A stretch of DNA of 6,676 bases, from contig WGFF01000159.1 in assembly GCA_015492355.1 (NCBI GenBank), positions 1 through 6,676 of the forward strand, written 5' to 3'. The position numbers and the translations under genes were made by a program. Origin of the DNA: Deltaproteobacteria bacterium (GTDB taxonomy: Bacteria > Desulfobacterota > GWC2-55-46 > S146-73). Below the pieces are notes generated by a model. That model worked only from the letters and a program-made list of their open reading frames with translations. It was not told the origin of the DNA and ran no database searches. This document shows, piece by piece, positions 5,493 through 6,676 of the stretch; position 1 is the stretch's first letter, and each line of letters begins with the position of its first letter.

Positions 5493-6509
5493 ATGTATCT
5501 GAGGGATGTAGGTGAAAAGGGTCTGATAAGGGAACTCGTCCAGAAATTCCCATGCACCCATCCCCGTGTGATAAAGGCAATAGGTGATGACACGAGTGTC
5601 ACCATCCAGGAGCCAGGGAGGTTGCTCCTTCTTACAACGGATATCCTCATAGATGGGGTACATTTCTCCCTCGACTACACACCTCCGTATCTTCTCGGCA
5701 GAAAATCCCTGAGTATTTCCCTTTCTGACATATCTGCCATGGGTGGAGAGCCTGTATTTTTTCTCGTATCCATTGCCCTCCACCCAGAGACAGAAAAGGG
5801 GTTCATAGACGATCTCTACAGAGGACTAAAGGATTGTGCGGATACGTTCGATGTGGTACTCATAGGCGGGAATACATCGAGCACAAAGAACGGTATGTTA
5901 ATATCAACAACAGTGGTGGGCGAGGTGGAAAAGGAGGTACTGGTCCTCAGGAAGGGGGCAAGGAAGGGAGACCTCATATTCGTTACAGGCACACTCGGCG
6001 ATTCAGCGGTAGGGCTTGAGGTGCTGAGGACCCACGGTATCAGTGCGGTGGAGCATGGTCCCCTGAGAAAGGCTGTGAGAAAACATCTCGATCCTGTACC
6101 GCGCCTGAGGATAGGCAGAATCCTCGCACAGAAGGGTATACCCACCAGCATGATAGATATAAGCGATGGGCTCGTCTCAGAGATAAGGCATATCACGGAC
6201 GAAAGCAATACCGGTGCGGTGATAGAAATGGAAAGGGTACCCATCTCCGACGAGACAGAAAGGTACCTGACCGAAAAGGATGCAGAAAGGACACTCCCCC
6301 TTACAGGCGGTGAGGACTATGAACTCCTCTTTACCGCACCTGAGGGGTGTCTACCCCTTGTGGATTCCATCGCCAGGGAGAATTCCATTAGGATAACACC
6401 CGTAGGCAGGATAGTCGATAGAAGCGAGGGGGTAAGGATAGTAGACGAAAAGGGAAGAACCTTGAAGCTGGAGGAGGAAGGTTTCGAGCATTTCCAGCAG
6501 AGGGGTTAA
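5493..6509 (+). CDS. thiL: Thiamine-monophosphate kinase
   Basis: Phosphorylates thiamine monophosphate with ATP to thiamine diphosphate, the last step of cofactor synthesis. Cytosolic, of the PurM/HypE/SelD-like ATP-binding superfamily. The product has 338 residues, in the family range. Motifs: start YLRDVGEKGLI; IGDD at 30-33; TTDILIDGVHF at 48-58; SLSDISAMGGEP at 76-87; VTGTLGDSAVGL at 164-175; DISDGL at 222-227; and GGEDYELLF at 272-280. The Mg-binding loop often written GGDT is GGNT here (125-128), an Asp-to-Asn change in an otherwise intact site. ATG 5493 lies 3 nt after the lon stop, in the same frame as lon, with only a weak AAGG upstream, so translational coupling to lon is likely. 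It is the last complete gene of the operon. Confidence 0.96.
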   Translation: MYLRDVGEKGLIRELVQKFPCTHPRVIKAIGDDTSVTIQEPGRLLLLTTDILIDGVHFSLDYTPPYLLGRKSLSISLSDISAMGGEPVFFLVSIALHPETEKGFIDDLYRGLKDCADTFDVVLIGGNTSSTKNGMLISTTVVGEVEKEVLVLRKGARKGDLIFVTGTLGDSAVGLEVLRTHGISAVEHGPLRKAVRKHLDPVPRLRIGRILAQKGIPTSMIDISDGLVSEIRHITDESNTGAVIEMERVPISDETERYLTEKDAERTLPLTGGEDYELLFTAPEGCLPLVDSIARENSIRITPVGRIVDRSEGVRIVDEKGRTLKLEEEGFEHFQQRG

Positions 6510-6530
6510 AGGGTTTTGAGTACCTTATCT

Positions 6531-6563
6531 AAAAAACGACCGAGGAGGGCAACCATGTTGCCC
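6531..6563 (+). promoter_or_regulatory. A6C run, spacer and SD/ATG-masking hairpin
   Basis: A AAA AAC (6531-6537) is a slippery-type heptamer. After a 9-nt spacer comes a perfect hairpin, GGGCAAC 6547-6553 with GTTGCCC 6557-6563 and a CAT triloop. AGGAGG (6543-6548) lies 6 nt before ATG 6555, so the hairpin covers part of the SD and the start codon. That ATG opens only four codons (MLPL, TAA at 6567). The layout fits a -1 recoding site or a translation-control hairpin. No U tract follows, so it is a poor terminator. Confidence 0.4.
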
Positions 6564-6676
6564 TTATAAACTTACTTATAGAGACCGGGGTCCTATGGAA
6601 TGCAAATCCCATGGAGCAGGGTGATGACCTTTTACACAGGGATGGAAAGGTAATGGGTATCTTTTTCGGACCTGTC
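6533..6676 (+). CDS. Partial protein-like reading frame at the window edge, unrecognised
   Basis: An open frame runs from after the TAA at 6530-6532 to the end of the window. It reads KTTEEGNHVALINLLIETG, then VLWNANPMEQGDDLL and later GKVMGIFFGPV. Its codons (ATA, AGG, GAG) look like those of the neighbouring genes, and the composition is that of a soluble protein. I do not recognise the family. There is no ATG, GTG or TTG in this frame before ATG 6611, which has no obvious SD. Two better starts lie in frame 0: TTG 6516, and ATG 6555 with an excellent SD. Both would need a -1 shift, at A6C (6531-6537) for TTG 6516 or at CCC (6561-6563) for ATG 6555, to enter this frame. It is therefore a frameshifted gene, a recoded gene, or a gene starting at 6611. 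The minus strand is also open here but looks less protein-like. Confidence 0.4.

Noticed and set aside
5487..5495. lon stop TGA followed in the same frame by thiL ATG, possible readthrough fusion
   Set aside because: No recoding signal is evident; a short same-frame gap between coupled genes is common, and both proteins are complete by themselves.
1..6676. CRISPR arrays, tRNA or rRNA genes, complete insertion sequences
   Set aside because: No regularly spaced repeats, cloverleaf-like segments, rRNA-like stretches or transposase motifs were found on either strand.

Overview
The window looks like a chromosomal segment of a Gram-negative, exopolysaccharide-producing bacterium. It carries a PEP-CTERM (exosortase-substrate) gene, a candidate sigma-54 promoter, and housekeeping genes whose codon use strongly favours ATA for Ile and AGG/AGA for Arg. 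That profile would fit an uncultivated Nitrospirota or deltaproteobacterial-type lineage. This is inference: no marker gene here fixes the phylum.

Region 1 (1-1310) is a PEP-CTERM cassette. An AT-rich leader holds an inverted repeat (4-11/49-56) and an exact-spacing -24/-12 sigma-54 promoter (69-84). It is followed by a strong ribosome binding site and a very short PEP-CTERM gene whose reading frame is broken (130-319). Next comes an intact secreted PEP-CTERM protein with a lectin/LamG-like beta-rich body (410-1174). The last 82 bases of the two genes, encoding the sorting signal, are identical except for one synonymous change. This points to recent duplication or gene conversion. A hairpin-rich 3' region (1181-1253) and a rho-independent terminator (1275-1310) close the cassette.

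Region 2 (1311-1703) has no gene I can support. It holds a large two-tier inverted repeat (1338-1429), a good sigma-70-type promoter (1504-1531), a 14-bp direct repeat (1549-1562/1605-1618) and two small hairpins (1637-1655, 1657-1674). These would lie in a leader of roughly 165 nt upstream of galU.

Region 3 (1704-6509) is a tight same-strand operon: galU (UDP-glucose synthesis), an Hsp20 small heat-shock protein, lon (ATP-dependent protease) and thiL (thiamine-phosphate kinase). Gaps are 12, 21 and 3 nt. GalU supplies UDP-glucose, plausibly for the same extracellular polysaccharide that PEP-CTERM proteins are generally associated with. Hsp20 and Lon form a holdase-plus-protease pair; ThiL makes the cofactor thiamine diphosphate.

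Region 4 (6510-6676) contains the start of another protein-like reading frame that runs off the window but has no good in-frame start. An A6C slippery run, a 9-nt spacer and a perfect hairpin sit at its beginning, and a textbook SD-ATG there opens only a four-codon ORF in another frame. This is either a frameshifted gene or a recoding/translation-control site.
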